Assembly: GCF_039729145.1 (NCBI RefSeq)
Contig: NZ_CP155793.1
Span: 3,658,001 to 3,722,000, forward strand
Origin: Microbacterium sp. SY138
GTDB lineage: Bacteria > Actinomycetota > Actinomycetes > Actinomycetales > Microbacteriaceae
Length of the DNA stretch: 64,000 nucleotides
Direction of reading: 5' to 3'
The notes below the pieces were generated by a model. That model did no database searches. It was given only the letters and a program-made list of their open reading frames with translations, and was not told the DNA's origin. Each line of letters begins with the position of its first letter. The stretch's first letter is position 1. Positions 27,120 to 35,694 of this stretch are shown here, in pieces. A program made the translations under genes and the position numbers.

Positions 27120-27476
27120 TCAGGAGGACGCCGGGCGGCCGGAAGCCTCGGAGTCAGGGCTCTCCCCGTCGGGCTCCGGGTCGTACAGCACCGGACGATC
27201 GATCGTCTTGGTGACGTCGGACGGATCGACGGCGAGGATGAGCATCGCCAGGATCAGCAGCGTCACGATGAACGCCCCGCCGCCGACGACGAGCCCCAGC
27301 GCGATCGGGGTCAGCCCGTCGTAGGTGCCGTCGGCGATCGACGCGTTCACGCGTGCGGTGAAGGCTCCGGTCGAGACCAGGGTGACGACCATGGCGAAGA
27401 CGCCGCAGCCGAGCGCGATGAGGAGCAGGTGCAGGGGCCGCAGAATGTCCCGGCGGGTGGGCTTCTCGTCGCTCAT
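27120..27476 (-). CDS. Hypothetical two-TM membrane protein
   Basis: 118 aa from ATG 27476, overlapping the upstream gene stop by 4 bp. Two hydrophobic segments (about 15-40 and 60-85) with a cytosolic basic N-terminus (KPTRRDILR) and an acidic, Pro/Ser-rich C-terminus. I do not recognise a named family with certainty; actinobacterial membrane proteins of this style commonly pair with a DUF308 gene. Function unknown. Confidence 0.65.
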   Translation of the reverse strand: MSDEKPTRRDILRPLHLLLIALGCGVFAMVVTLVSTGAFTARVNASIADGTYDGLTPIALGLVVGGGAFIVTLLILAMLILAVDPSDVTKTIDRPVLYDPEPDGESPDSEASGRPASS

Positions 27477-28123
27477 CGCTCTCCTCCATGCTCCGCGGGG
27501 GCGGCGCTGTCGTTCGATTCGGACACCGTGGCGACGGCATCGACCTGCTTCGGCGTGAGGCCGGCGATGCCGAGGAAGACCGCGACGATCGCCGCATACC
27601 CGCCGAACATGCCGACGCCGAGGATGATCCCGGAGAGGACGAACGTGCCGGCCTTGTCGATCGTGTACTCCTGCAGGAACCCGGCCGGGATCAGCAGCAG
27701 GGCCACGCCGAGCAGAACGCCCAGGCCCCCGACGGTGATCGCATCGCGCGACAGCATGCCGCCGGTGCGCCGGGAGCGGATGCCGGCGAGCAGCTCGATG
27801 CCGCCGCTGACGATGGCCCAGGAGGAGACGATGATGAAGAACAGGTCGTCGGAACGCCACACCGGGATTCCGCTCACCATGCCGGCGACGACGCCGACCG
27901 CGGCGAGCAGGACGTACGACCAGCGTGAGCCGGCGGGGAGCACCAGCCAGGCGGCGAGCACCTGGACGAGAGCGGTGATGAAGACGAAGCCGCTGAACAC
28001 GGACAGGCCGACGGCGGCGGAGTGATCAGACGAGAACGTGATCATCAGTGCAGCGACTGCGGCGAACAGGGCGCGCAGCAATTGCACGTGGCGCATGGTG
28101 AATGCGCGAGCAGGGGCAGACAT
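27473..28123 (-). CDS. DUF308/HdeD-like membrane protein
   Basis: 216 aa with about six TM helices in three hairpin-like pairs (30-50, 55-75, 80-110, 130-150, 165-185), typical of the HdeD-like short-repeat family. In actinobacterial annotations such proteins are often mislabelled acyl-CoA synthetase; no AMP-binding motif is present here. Translationally coupled to the 118-aa gene by ATGA. Possible membrane stress role, unproven. Confidence 0.68.
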   Translation of the reverse strand: MSAPARAFTMRHVQLLRALFAAVAALMITFSSDHSAAVGLSVFSGFVFITALVQVLAAWLVLPAGSRWSYVLLAAVGVVAGMVSGIPVWRSDDLFFIIVSSWAIVSGGIELLAGIRSRRTGGMLSRDAITVGGLGVLLGVALLLIPAGFLQEYTIDKAGTFVLSGIILGVGMFGGYAAIVAVFLGIAGLTPKQVDAVATVSESNDSAAPAEHGGER

Positions 28124-28208
28124 GACGGTCCAGAGTCCTCCGGGGTGTTGCTCCCAGTCTACGCGGGGCGGCGGAGCCGCAACGCCGGGAGCCCTGCGGA
28201 GGGAGGAT

Positions 28209-28255
28209 TCGTGAAGCCCGGCTGATCTCCCCAGATCGATTGCCGGGCTTCACGA
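28209..28255. repeat. 14-bp inverted repeat in a divergent intergenic region
   Basis: Perfect arms 28209-28222 (TCGTGAAGCCCGGC) and 28242-28255 around a 19-base loop. It lies between divergently transcribed genes (28123 and 28429), where a terminator is not expected. The rest of the 305-bp gap 28124-28428 shows no ORF or RNA gene I can support. Confidence 0.6.
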
Positions 28256-28428
28256 CATACGCAGCAAGGGGGGCATCACTGCGTCAGGCCGGTGATCGCA
28301 GGGTCGGGCACCCTGCCTGCGAAGACGGCCAAGTGACCCCACATGCCCACCCGGTCCCCTGAGGTACGCGCGTGCGGTCGTATGCTCACTCTAAGGCGCT
28401 GATCTTCACATACCGGAGGGGATCTGTG

Positions 28429-29352
28429 ATGAGTTTCGAAGATGACGCGCGCAGAGCCGAACCCGATGACTTCGCGAACGCCCTGCGCGACGCGATAAAC
28501 GCGAAGCCGGTGACGCTGTCGTGGCTGCAGCGTCAGCTCAAGGCGCGCGGGAACCGCGTGTCCATGGCCACGCTGAGCTACTGGCGATCCGGCGCGCGAC
28601 GGCCGGAGGGGGCGCAGTCGCTCGCCGCGCTCAGCGACATCGAGGAACTCCTCGGACTCGACACGGGGGCGCTGAGCAGACTGCTCCGATCGACGAACCG
28701 CACAGGTCCGCTCGGACCCAACCAGTTCCCGATCGACGAGGAAGAGCTCGAGTTGGCGGTGATCGACGCCTTCCGCGCGCTCGGCGCCTCCTACCCCGAC
28801 ACCTCCCGCGAGCTCACGACGCATTCGGTGACCGATGTCGGCGCGGACGGCAACGTCGCATTCAGCATCACGCGCAGCATCGTGCAGTCCACGGTCGGCA
28901 CGATCACGGCGATCCCCTTCCTCGAGATCACCCCCGGGGTGCGCACCCCCGCACCTCTGCTGAAGGCGGTGGCAGGGGGCCGGATCGCCGCGCGCTACTC
29001 CCACCCCGACGGCGAGGTGCACGGGGTGCTGTTCGAGCTCGATGTGCCGCTGACCGCGCCGGAGACGGCGATGGTGGAGTGGTCGGTGGAGTACCCGCCC
29101 GACTACCCCGCGACGCGCGACACCGGCCACGCCCTGGCGCAGAAGGCCAGAGAGCTGCTGGTGTGGACACGCTTCCATCCGGACGCGATCCCTGACTGGT
29201 GCGAGGAGCACCTCGAGACACCGGACGGCGTCATCATGACGCCGCTGCCGCCGCCCCGGGGAACGTCGGTGCATCTGGTGCGCCGGGCTTTCGGCCCCGG
29301 CGCCCTCGGACTGCACTGGGGCTATGGCCCCCGGGAGGATCAGCCAGGCTGA
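28429..29352 (+). CDS. HTH-domain protein with large unknown C-terminal domain
   Basis: 307 aa; GGAGGGG (28415-28421) points to GTG 28426 or ATG 28429, and I use the ATG. N-terminal 75 residues are XRE-like (SWLQRQLKARGNRVSMATLSYWRSGARRPEGAQSLAAL), then a long domain with beta-rich character (SITRSIVQSTVGTITAIPFLEI) of unknown function. The C-terminus overlaps the convergent sulfurtransferase gene by 13 bp. Probably a DNA-binding protein; target unknown. Confidence 0.7.
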   Translation: MSFEDDARRAEPDDFANALRDAINAKPVTLSWLQRQLKARGNRVSMATLSYWRSGARRPEGAQSLAALSDIEELLGLDTGALSRLLRSTNRTGPLGPNQFPIDEEELELAVIDAFRALGASYPDTSRELTTHSVTDVGADGNVAFSITRSIVQSTVGTITAIPFLEITPGVRTPAPLLKAVAGGRIAARYSHPDGEVHGVLFELDVPLTAPETAMVEWSVEYPPDYPATRDTGHALAQKARELLVWTRFHPDAIPDWCEEHLETPDGVIMTPLPPPRGTSVHLVRRAFGPGALGLHWGYGPREDQPG

Positions 29353-30179
29353 TCTCCGGTCGCGACCGGTCGGCCAGGGGTGTTCGACCACTGGCTCCAC
29401 GACCCGGGGAAGACCTTCGCCTCGATGCCGACCTCATGCAGGACCAGGGCGGTGTGCGCGGCCGTCACGCCGGAACCGCAATATGCCGCGACGGCCGTGC
29501 CCGGCGTGACGCCGACCTCGGCGAAGTTCGCCAGCACGGTCTCCCGGTCGAGGATGCGGCCTGTGGCGTCCAGATGCAGCAGGGTGGGCAGGTTGCGTGC
29601 GCCGGGGATGTGTCCTGCCGCGGGATCGAGCGGCTCGGTCTCGCCGCGGTAGCGTTCGGGGGCCCGCACATCCACCAGGACACCGGATGCCGGGAACGCG
29701 GCGGCCTCGTCGATCGTCAGCGCATCCGCACCGATCTCCGTGAGGACGACATCGCCAGGATCCGGCGCCACATCATCGGTCGCGACGGCGAAGCCCTCAT
29801 CCTTCCACCCGCGGATGCCGCCAGCGAGCACCCGCACATCGACGCCGGCCTGACGCAGCAGCCACCAGGCACGGGCGGCCGCGATCCCCTTGAAGTCGTC
29901 GTAGGCGACCACCGTGTCGCCCGCACGCACGCCCCACCGACGCGCCGCGTCCTGGAGGGTGGCCGTCGACGGCAACGGGTGCCGTCCCTCCGACGGCTCG
30001 CCATGGGTGGAGAGCTCGGTGTCGAGCGCGGCGAACACGGCGCCCGGGATGTGCCCGGTGAGGTAGTCGTCGTGCCCGGCCTCCGGACGATCCAGGCGCC
30101 ACCGCACGTCGATCACGCGCACCGGTGCACCCCGGGTCAGCAGGTCGTTCAGTTCGACGGCACTCACGAAGTCGCTCAT
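29340..30179 (-). CDS. Sulfurtransferase with two rhodanese domains
   Basis: 279 aa, the usual length for thiosulfate/3-mercaptopyruvate sulfurtransferases. N-terminal inactive rhodanese domain (VIDVRWRLDRPEAGHDDYLTG) and C-terminal catalytic one with the active Cys in YCGSGVTA. The CGSGVT loop (rather than CRxGxx) suits the actinobacterial SseA-type enzymes. Cytosolic transfer of sulfane sulfur to cyanide or thiols. Its stop lies inside the 3' end of the HTH gene (13-bp convergent overlap). Confidence 0.9.
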   Translation of the reverse strand: MSDFVSAVELNDLLTRGAPVRVIDVRWRLDRPEAGHDDYLTGHIPGAVFAALDTELSTHGEPSEGRHPLPSTATLQDAARRWGVRAGDTVVAYDDFKGIAAARAWWLLRQAGVDVRVLAGGIRGWKDEGFAVATDDVAPDPGDVVLTEIGADALTIDEAAAFPASGVLVDVRAPERYRGETEPLDPAAGHIPGARNLPTLLHLDATGRILDRETVLANFAEVGVTPGTAVAAYCGSGVTAAHTALVLHEVGIEAKVFPGSWSQWSNTPGRPVATGDQPG

Positions 30180-30298
30180 GCTGCGAGGCTACCGAGTCGG
30201 CGGCGGCGTCCGGTGCGCCATCGTCTTCTTCCGTCACGATCCGGGCGACGGGTCCGGCGCACTAGGCTCGATCCGGCAACGTCGAGAAAGGGCCAACG

Positions 30299-31291
30299 AT
30301 GCCCTCTCGTCTCCGCTGGATGCGGTTCCGACCGCAGGAAGCCGCGCTCATCGCGATCACCGCCGTCTGGGGCGGCACGTTCCTGCTCGTGCATTGGGCG
30401 ATGGAGCACTCCGGACCCTGGTTCTTCGTCGGCATCCGGTTCCTCATCGCGGGACTGATCAGCGTCGTGATCTTCCGACGCGTGCTGCGCGGCATCCGCT
30501 GGCGCGATGTCGGCGCGGGCGTCGCGATCGGGGTGATGATCTACCTCGGCTACGGCCTCCAGACGCTGGGGCTGCAGACCATCGACAGCAGCACCTCGGC
30601 CTTCATCACCGCGATGTACGTGCCGCTGGTGCCGCTGGCGCAGTGGGCCGTGTTCCGCAAGCGCCCGCCCGCCATGGCGTTCGTCGGGGCGGGTCTGGCC
30701 TTCGTCGGGCTGCTGTTCATCGCCGGCCCCGATGCCTTCGCGCTGACTCTCGGCGCGGGCGAGATCGCGACCATGATCAGCACGCTGCCGATCGCCGCCG
30801 AGATCATCCTGATCAGCCTCTTCGCCGGGAAGATCGACCTCGGACGCATCACCGTGGTGCAGCTGCTCACCGCGGGAGTGCTGGGACTGCTCACGATGCC
30901 GGTGGTCGGCGAGGACGTGCCGGAGTTCTCGTGGATCTGGGTCGGCTGTGCGGTCGGCCTGGGAGCGGCGAGCTGCCTGATCCAGTTGACGATGAACTGG
31001 GCCCAGAAGTCGGTCTCCCCCACCCGCGCGACGATCATCTACGCCGGGGAACCGGTGTGGGCAGGAGTCATCGGACGCATCGCCGGTGAACGCCTGCCCG
31101 CCACCGCGCTGATCGGAGGGGCGCTCGTGGTGCTCGGCATCCTCGCGAGCGAGTTGAGGGTCGTGCGGCGCAGGGCACAGCCACACACATCGCCGCAGGC
31201 TCGGGAGGAGAACCACGCCATGGGCGGAGAATCTCCTGTCGAATCTCCGCCCGACACGGAGATCTCCGCCCGCCGCGAGGTCACACCGTGA
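30299..31291 (+). CDS. EamA/DMT-family transporter
   Basis: 330 aa, ten TM helices in two EamA repeats, with WGGTFLLVHWAMEHSGPWFFVGIRFLIAG at the first repeat and PTRATIIYAGEPVWAGVIG in the second, the classic family signature. An extended hydrophilic tail (about 285-330, QPHTSPQAREEN...) is unusual and probably cytosolic. Likely exports small metabolites or amino acids; substrate unknown. The stop overlaps the convergent alcohol dehydrogenase gene by 11 bp. Confidence 0.88.
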   Translation: MPSRLRWMRFRPQEAALIAITAVWGGTFLLVHWAMEHSGPWFFVGIRFLIAGLISVVIFRRVLRGIRWRDVGAGVAIGVMIYLGYGLQTLGLQTIDSSTSAFITAMYVPLVPLAQWAVFRKRPPAMAFVGAGLAFVGLLFIAGPDAFALTLGAGEIATMISTLPIAAEIILISLFAGKIDLGRITVVQLLTAGVLGLLTMPVVGEDVPEFSWIWVGCAVGLGAASCLIQLTMNWAQKSVSPTRATIIYAGEPVWAGVIGRIAGERLPATALIGGALVVLGILASELRVVRRRAQPHTSPQAREENHAMGGESPVESPPDTEISARREVTP

Positions 31292-32300
31292 GCAGCACCT
31301 TCGTGGCGCGGCGCTCGTCCATGGCCCGATAGCCCTCGGCGGCTTCTTCGAGCGGAAGGGTGAGGTCGAACACCTTGCCCGGGTCGATCTTCCGGTCCCA
31401 GATGAGCTGGATCAGCTCGGGGAGGAAGCGCCGCACGGGCGCGGGTCCGCCGTGCAGGTGCACGCCGGAGTAGAACAGCTCCTCGCCGGGCAGCGCCACG
31501 TCGTGAGAGACGCCGACGAAGCCGACGTGGCCACCGGGGCGGGTGGAGCGGATCGCCTGCATCATCGACTCCTGGGTGCCGACGGCCTCGATCACCGAAT
31601 GCGCACCGAGACCGTTCGTGAGTTCCTTGATGCGGGCCACTCCCTCATCCCCGCGTTCGGAGACGATGTCGGTCGCGCCGAACTCGCGCGCCAGCGCCTG
31701 CCGATCGGCGTGCCGGCTCATCGCGATGATGCGCTCGGCACCGAGCTCCCGTGCGGCGAGGATCCCGAGGAGCCCGACCGCGCCGTCGCCGACCACGGCG
31801 ACGGTCTTCCCCGGTCCGACCTCGGCGGCCACGGCTGCGAACCATCCCGTGCCGAGGACGTCGGACGCGGCGAGCAGTGAGGGGATCAGATCGGCGTCGG
31901 GCCGGCCGGGCGTGACGACCAGCGTGCCGTCGGCGTGCGGGACGAGCGAGTACTCGGCCTGCGTGCCGTAGCGCCCCATCGGCACCACGTGCACGCAGCG
32001 GGACTGGTACCCCGCCTGACAGATCTCGCACGTGTTGTCCGACGCCATGAAGGATCCGACGACGAAGTCGCCGACCCGCAGCGTCTGCACTTCGGTGCCG
32101 ATCTCCTCGACCACGCCGACATACTCGTGCCCCATCGGCGCGTGGTCGACGTCGTTGGCACCGCGGTAGGGCCACAGGTCCGAGCCGCAGATGCAGGTCG
32201 CGGCGATGCGGATCACCGCATCGGTCGGCCGGGAGATGGTGGGCTTCTCGCGCTCTTCGACCCGGACGTCTCCGGGGGCGTGCATGACTACTCCGCGCAT
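31281..32300 (-). CDS. Zinc-dependent alcohol dehydrogenase family protein
   Basis: 339 aa from ATG 32300, preceded by AAGGAG; a longer frame to 32339 is ignored. MDR fold: catalytic zinc ligands in TCICGSD and GHEYVG, a structural zinc site SDNTCEICQAGYQSRC in which the first Cys is replaced by Asp (a known variant in this subfamily), and the nucleotide-binding GDGAVGLLG. NAD(P)-linked oxidation of an unidentified alcohol or reduction of an aldehyde/quinone. A regulator is not adjacent. Confidence 0.88.
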   Translation of the reverse strand: MRGVVMHAPGDVRVEEREKPTISRPTDAVIRIAATCICGSDLWPYRGANDVDHAPMGHEYVGVVEEIGTEVQTLRVGDFVVGSFMASDNTCEICQAGYQSRCVHVVPMGRYGTQAEYSLVPHADGTLVVTPGRPDADLIPSLLAASDVLGTGWFAAVAAEVGPGKTVAVVGDGAVGLLGILAARELGAERIIAMSRHADRQALAREFGATDIVSERGDEGVARIKELTNGLGAHSVIEAVGTQESMMQAIRSTRPGGHVGFVGVSHDVALPGEELFYSGVHLHGGPAPVRRFLPELIQLIWDRKIDPGKVFDLTLPLEEAAEGYRAMDERRATKVLLTV

Positions 32301-32429
32301 TCGTGTTGCTCCTTCTGTCGCGTGGACTCCAGTCCACACCGAATCCCTCGCGGATGGGAGGTTCTGACGGAGCCCCTCCGAAATCCTGGGATCCGGGAAT
32401 AGTCCGCCGAACGCCGCGTTGCACCCGAC

Positions 32430-33089
32430 ATGATTGAAACTTCAACCGTCGCTCCGGTCGCCACGGAACGCACTCGCGTCCGCGTGCCGCTGCGCTTCGG
32501 CGACGGCTTCTCCACGACCGCCGACGTGGTCACCTTCGACGGCCTCGTCGACGGCCGCGAGCACCTGCTGCTCGGGCTCGGCGACTGGCGCGCCGCACTC
32601 GAACGCGCGATAGACGGCGGGGACGCACCGCTCGTCCGTCCGCACAGCGAATGCCTCACCGGCGACGTGTTCGGCTCCGAGCGCTGCGACTGCGGCCCCC
32701 AGCTACGCGAAGCCGTCGAGCGCATCGCCGACGAAGGCGGGTTCCTGCTCTACCTCCGCCAGGAGGGCCGGGGCATCGGCCTGTACGCCAAGCTCGACGC
32801 CTACGCGTTGCAGGACGCGGGCCTCGACACGTACGAGGCGAACGTCGCCCTGGGCCACGGCGAAGATGAGCGCGACTACACGGTGGCCGCCCAGATGCTG
32901 AACGCGCTGGGCGTCGACGGCATCCGCCTGCTGAGCAACAACCCCGACAAGGCCGTGCAGCTCGAAGCGCTCGGCATCCGCGTCACCGAGCGCGTGCGCA
33001 CCGAGGTGCACCTGTCCGAAGCGAACACCCGCTACCTGCAGGCGAAGCGCGACCACACGGCGCACACGCTCGACCTGTCGGCAGCGTGA
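32430..33089 (+). CDS. ribA: GTP cyclohydrolase II
   Basis: 219 aa, stand-alone RibA with no fused RibB domain. Zinc cysteines in SECLTGDVFGSERCDCGPQL; RQEGRGIGLYAKLDAYALQD and the GTP loop LLSNNPDK are conserved. Opens the GTP imidazole ring as the first committed step of riboflavin synthesis. Other rib genes are not nearby. The stop codon overlaps a GTG that could start the MarR gene, but the better MarR start is 39 bp further on. Confidence 0.92.
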   Translation: MIETSTVAPVATERTRVRVPLRFGDGFSTTADVVTFDGLVDGREHLLLGLGDWRAALERAIDGGDAPLVRPHSECLTGDVFGSERCDCGPQLREAVERIADEGGFLLYLRQEGRGIGLYAKLDAYALQDAGLDTYEANVALGHGEDERDYTVAAQMLNALGVDGIRLLSNNPDKAVQLEALGIRVTERVRTEVHLSEANTRYLQAKRDHTAHTLDLSAA

Positions 33090-33127
33090 CACCCGCGGGA
33101 TACCCGAGTGACACCCAGGAGGACAGC

Positions 33128-33601
33128 ATGACGGCGGAGCAGCAGCATCCGCGTCGACTCGACGACACCGAGATGGACACCTGGCTCCCCGTCATCCGGT
33201 TCGTCCAGCTGCTGCCGCAGGTGCTCGATCGCACGCTGAAGGAAGAGGTCGGGCTCAACCACGCCCGATACGCGATCCTCGTCACCCTGGCAGGTCAGGG
33301 GGAGAGCGCCGTCACCATGACCGAGCTCGCCCGCATCGCCGGCCTCAGCCGTTCCCGCCTGAGCCACGCTCTGGATTCTCTCGAGGAACGCGGCTGGGTC
33401 ACCCGCACCTCGTGCGGCTCCGACAAGCGCACCCTCTCGGCCGCACTGACCCCGGCGGGAAGAGAGATGCTGCGCACGGCCGCACCCGTGCACGTCGAGC
33501 AGGTGCGCGAGCTCGTGCTCGATCCGCTCACCGATGAGGAGCGCGAACAGTTGGGGGCGATCCTCGGCAAGCTGCTGCCCGGGGTGACCGCGGCACTGTG
33601 A
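33128..33601 (+). CDS. MarR-family transcriptional regulator
   Basis: 157 aa from ATG 33128, five bases after AGGAGG; the GTG at 33086 is less likely. Winged-helix core with TMTELARIAGLSRSRLSHALDSLEERGWVTR, then a wing and dimerising helices. MarR proteins respond to phenolic or oxidative signals; here the target is unknown and no transporter is coupled. It follows ribA closely (38 bp) on the same strand. Confidence 0.85.
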   Translation: MTAEQQHPRRLDDTEMDTWLPVIRFVQLLPQVLDRTLKEEVGLNHARYAILVTLAGQGESAVTMTELARIAGLSRSRLSHALDSLEERGWVTRTSCGSDKRTLSAALTPAGREMLRTAAPVHVEQVRELVLDPLTDEEREQLGAILGKLLPGVTAAL

Positions 33602-33672
33602 GGCGTCGCGGATCGGTCACCGGTACCGCCAGTACCTCCCTCCACGGTCGCTGAGCGCGTACCGTCGAAGGC

Positions 33673-34599
33673 ATGGACACCCGCAGCGAGGTGCGCGAGT
33701 TCCTCTCCACGAGGCGCGCACGCATCACCCCCGATCAGGCAGGCCTCCCCGCATTCGGGGGCAACCGCCGCGTACCGGGCCTGCGCCGCGAGGAGGTCTC
33801 GCTCCTCGCGGGTGTCAGCGTGGACTACTACACGCGGCTCGAGCGCGGCGACCTGTCCGGCGCGTCCGACAGCGTACTCGACGCCCTCGCCCGCGCGCTC
33901 CAGCTGGACGAGGCCGAGACCGCGCACCTGTTCGACCTCGCCCGCACCGCGAACGCCTCGCCGGTCGCACGCACGCCGCGGAAGAAGGCCACGGAGCTGC
34001 GTGCGAGCATCCTCCGCCTGCTCGATGCCATGACCGAGGCGCCGGCGATCGTGCGCAACAACTACTTCGACTACCTGGCCGCGAACGCCCTGGGCCGTGC
34101 CCTCTACGCGCCGGTGTTCGCGCAGCCGCAGCCCAACAGCGCCCGCTTCGCGTTCCTCGATCCGGCGGCGCAGGAGTTCTACCCGGAGTGGGACCGCAAC
34201 ACGCAGGAGCTCGTCGCGGCGATGCGCGGTGAGGCCGGCCGCAATCCGTTCGATCGGAAGCTCACCGATCTCGTCGGCGAGCTCTCGACGCGGAGCGAGC
34301 GGTTCCGCACCCTCTGGGCCGCCCACAACGTGCGCTTCCACCGCACGGGCGTGAAGCGCATCGCGCATCCGATCGTCGGAGAGATGGAGCTGACCTACGA
34401 GGCGTTCGAGCTGCCGGCCGACCCGGGACTCCACCTGTCGACCTATACCGCCGAGCCGGGCACGGCGTCGGCGGACAAGCTGCGGATGCTCGCCAGCTGG
34501 GCGGCGACGGATGCGGCCGCATCTGTCGCCGCGGAGCCCGAGCCCGCTCCCGATCGCACTCCCACTCCCGATCACACCTCGGGGCGCGCAGACTGCTGA
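33673..34599 (+). CDS. XRE regulator with MmyB-type ligand-binding domain
   Basis: 308 aa. N-terminal HTH (GLRREEVSLLAGVSVDYYTRLERGDLSGAS) of the classic MmyB group followed by the ligand-like domain (about 95-265, with PNSARFAFLDPAAQEFYPEW). The ATG at 33673 seems leaderless: TACCGT lies 7 bases upstream. The C-terminal 30 residues are Pro/Ala/Thr-rich low complexity (EPEPAPDRTPTPD). Often regulates a neighbouring oxidoreductase; none is divergent here. Confidence 0.85.
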   Translation: MDTRSEVREFLSTRRARITPDQAGLPAFGGNRRVPGLRREEVSLLAGVSVDYYTRLERGDLSGASDSVLDALARALQLDEAETAHLFDLARTANASPVARTPRKKATELRASILRLLDAMTEAPAIVRNNYFDYLAANALGRALYAPVFAQPQPNSARFAFLDPAAQEFYPEWDRNTQELVAAMRGEAGRNPFDRKLTDLVGELSTRSERFRTLWAAHNVRFHRTGVKRIAHPIVGEMELTYEAFELPADPGLHLSTYTAEPGTASADKLRMLASWAATDAAASVAAEPEPAPDRTPTPDHTSGRADC

Positions 34600-34604
34600 A
34601 CCAC

Positions 34605-34625
34605 GGTTCTGCTCTGAGCAGAACC
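34605..34625. promoter_or_regulatory. 21-bp perfect palindrome before the PopR/ClgR-like gene
   Basis: Arms GGTTCTGCTC (34605-34614) and GAGCAGAACC (34616-34625) around one T, starting 5 bp after the previous stop and 38 bp before the next start. Could be an autoregulatory operator; a terminator for the preceding gene is also possible. Confidence 0.6.
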
Positions 34626-34662
34626 GCTCGAAGCCGCCGGATGCCGCGGATTATCGTGAGGC

Positions 34663-34992
34663 ATGGCCGACATCCTCGCATTCCCGCGCACCCCTCGCTC
34701 CGAACGCCCCCGCCCGAGCGATCCCGAGCCCCTGTGGAGACACCTGCTGGGTGACCAGCTGCGCCGCCGACGTCACGACCGCGAGGAGACCCTCTCCGAG
34801 ACCGCCGACAAGGCCGGTGTCTCGCCGCAGTACCTCTCCGAGGTCGAGCGGGGATTGAAGGAGCCGTCGAGCGAGATGATCGCCGCGATCGCCGGAGCCC
34901 TCGACACGAGCCTCGTCGAGCTGACGAGCGACGTTGCCGACAGTCTGCGATCGACGGCCCCTTCGCGTGGCGCGTTCGCCCTCGCCGCGTGA
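34663..34992 (+). CDS. PopR/ClgR-like XRE regulator with ALAA C-terminus
   Basis: 109 aa. HTH at about 30-85 (LLGDQLRRRRHDREETLSETADKAGVSPQYLSEVERGLKEPSSEMI), with the high similarity to actinobacterial ClgR/PopR regulators that activate clpP operons. The protein ends GAFALAA; two C-terminal Ala residues are what targets PopR/ClgR for Clp-dependent turnover in Streptomyces (family knowledge). Lies convergent to the clpP pair. The start appears leaderless (TATCGT five bases before the ATG). Target assignment to the neighbouring clpP operon is inference. Confidence 0.75.
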   Translation: MADILAFPRTPRSERPRPSDPEPLWRHLLGDQLRRRRHDREETLSETADKAGVSPQYLSEVERGLKEPSSEMIAAIAGALDTSLVELTSDVADSLRSTAPSRGAFALAA

Positions 34993-35019
34993 TCCCGGAG
35001 CCGTCATCTGCATGATCGA

Positions 35020-35086
35020 CGGACGGATGCATGACCACAGGCACCGCATCGGTCATGCAATCGTCCGCCGCTCATGCATCCGTCCG
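35020..35086. repeat. Three copies of a 15-bp motif, one inverted
   Basis: CGGACGGATGCATGA (35020-35034) is the reverse complement of TCATGCATCCGTCCG (35072-35086); a near copy TCATGCAATCGTCCG lies at 35053-35067. The set sits between convergent genes (34992 and 35104), so a terminator-like role or a regulator-binding cluster are both possible. Confidence 0.6.
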
Positions 35087-35103
35087 CGAGCCCGGACTGC
35101 AGA

Positions 35104-35694
35104 TCAGCTCCGCGCTCCCAGCACCGTGTCGACCAGCCCGTAGTCGAGGGCGGCGGCGGCGGTGAACACCCGGTCGCGATCGGTGTCGACCCGGAGCTCC
35201 GCGACCGTCCGGCCGCTGTGCCTGGCCAGGATCTCCTCCATGTCGGAGCGCACCCGCACCACCTCGTCGGCCGCGAGGATCAGGTCGGGGATCGCACCCC
35301 GGGACTGTCCGGCCGGCTGGTGCAGCACGATGCGCGCGTGGGCGAGAGCGGCTCGCTCCCCCGGTTCTCCGGCAGCGACGAGGAGTGCTGCCGGTCCGAT
35401 GGCCTGCCCGACGCAGGTGGTCGCGACGCCGGGACGGATGTGCTGCATGGTGTCGTAGATCGCGAGCGCTGCGCCCGGATCGCCGCCCTCGCTGTTGATG
35501 TAGAACTGGATGCCGGATTCGGGGCTGTCCGCGTCGAGATGCAGCAGCTGCGCGATGAGGGCGTTCGCGACCCCCGCATCGATGCCCGTGCCGAGGTAGA
35601 TGACCCGCTCCGCGAGCAGGTGCGAATAGACGTCCATGATGCGCTCGCCTCGGGGATGCTGCGCGATGACGTTCGGGATCGTGTAGCCGCTCAT
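35104..35694 (-). CDS. ClpP-like subunit lacking the catalytic serine
   Basis: 196 aa from ATG 35694, overlapping the upstream clpP stop by 4 bp. Clear ClpP fold: IYLGTGIDAGVANALIAQLL, YINSEGGDPGAALAIYDTMQ, catalytic His in VLHQP (His125) and Asp in RVDTDRD. In the nucleophile loop the family has GQAASMGA, here GQAIGPAA, so Gly100 replaces Ser. It is probably an inactive partner in a mixed ring with the neighbouring active subunit. No propeptide-like extension is evident. Confidence 0.85.
   Translation of the reverse strand: MSGYTIPNVIAQHPRGERIMDVYSHLLAERVIYLGTGIDAGVANALIAQLLHLDADSPESGIQFYINSEGGDPGAALAIYDTMQHIRPGVATTCVGQAIGPAALLVAAGEPGERAALAHARIVLHQPAGQSRGAIPDLILAADEVVRVRSDMEEILARHSGRTVAELRVDTDRDRVFTAAAALDYGLVDTVLGARS

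Noticed and set aside
27473..28123. Acyl-CoA synthetase label for the six-TM protein
   Set aside because: No AMP-binding motif or adequate length; the sequence is HdeD/DUF308-like.
33086..33601. MarR start at the GTG overlapping the ribA stop
   Set aside because: A better ribosome site (AGGAGG) is located before ATG 33128, and the extra residues are not family-like.
35020..35086. Possible CRISPR-like repeats
   Set aside because: Only three copies in mixed orientation with tiny variable gaps; no spacers and no cas genes.
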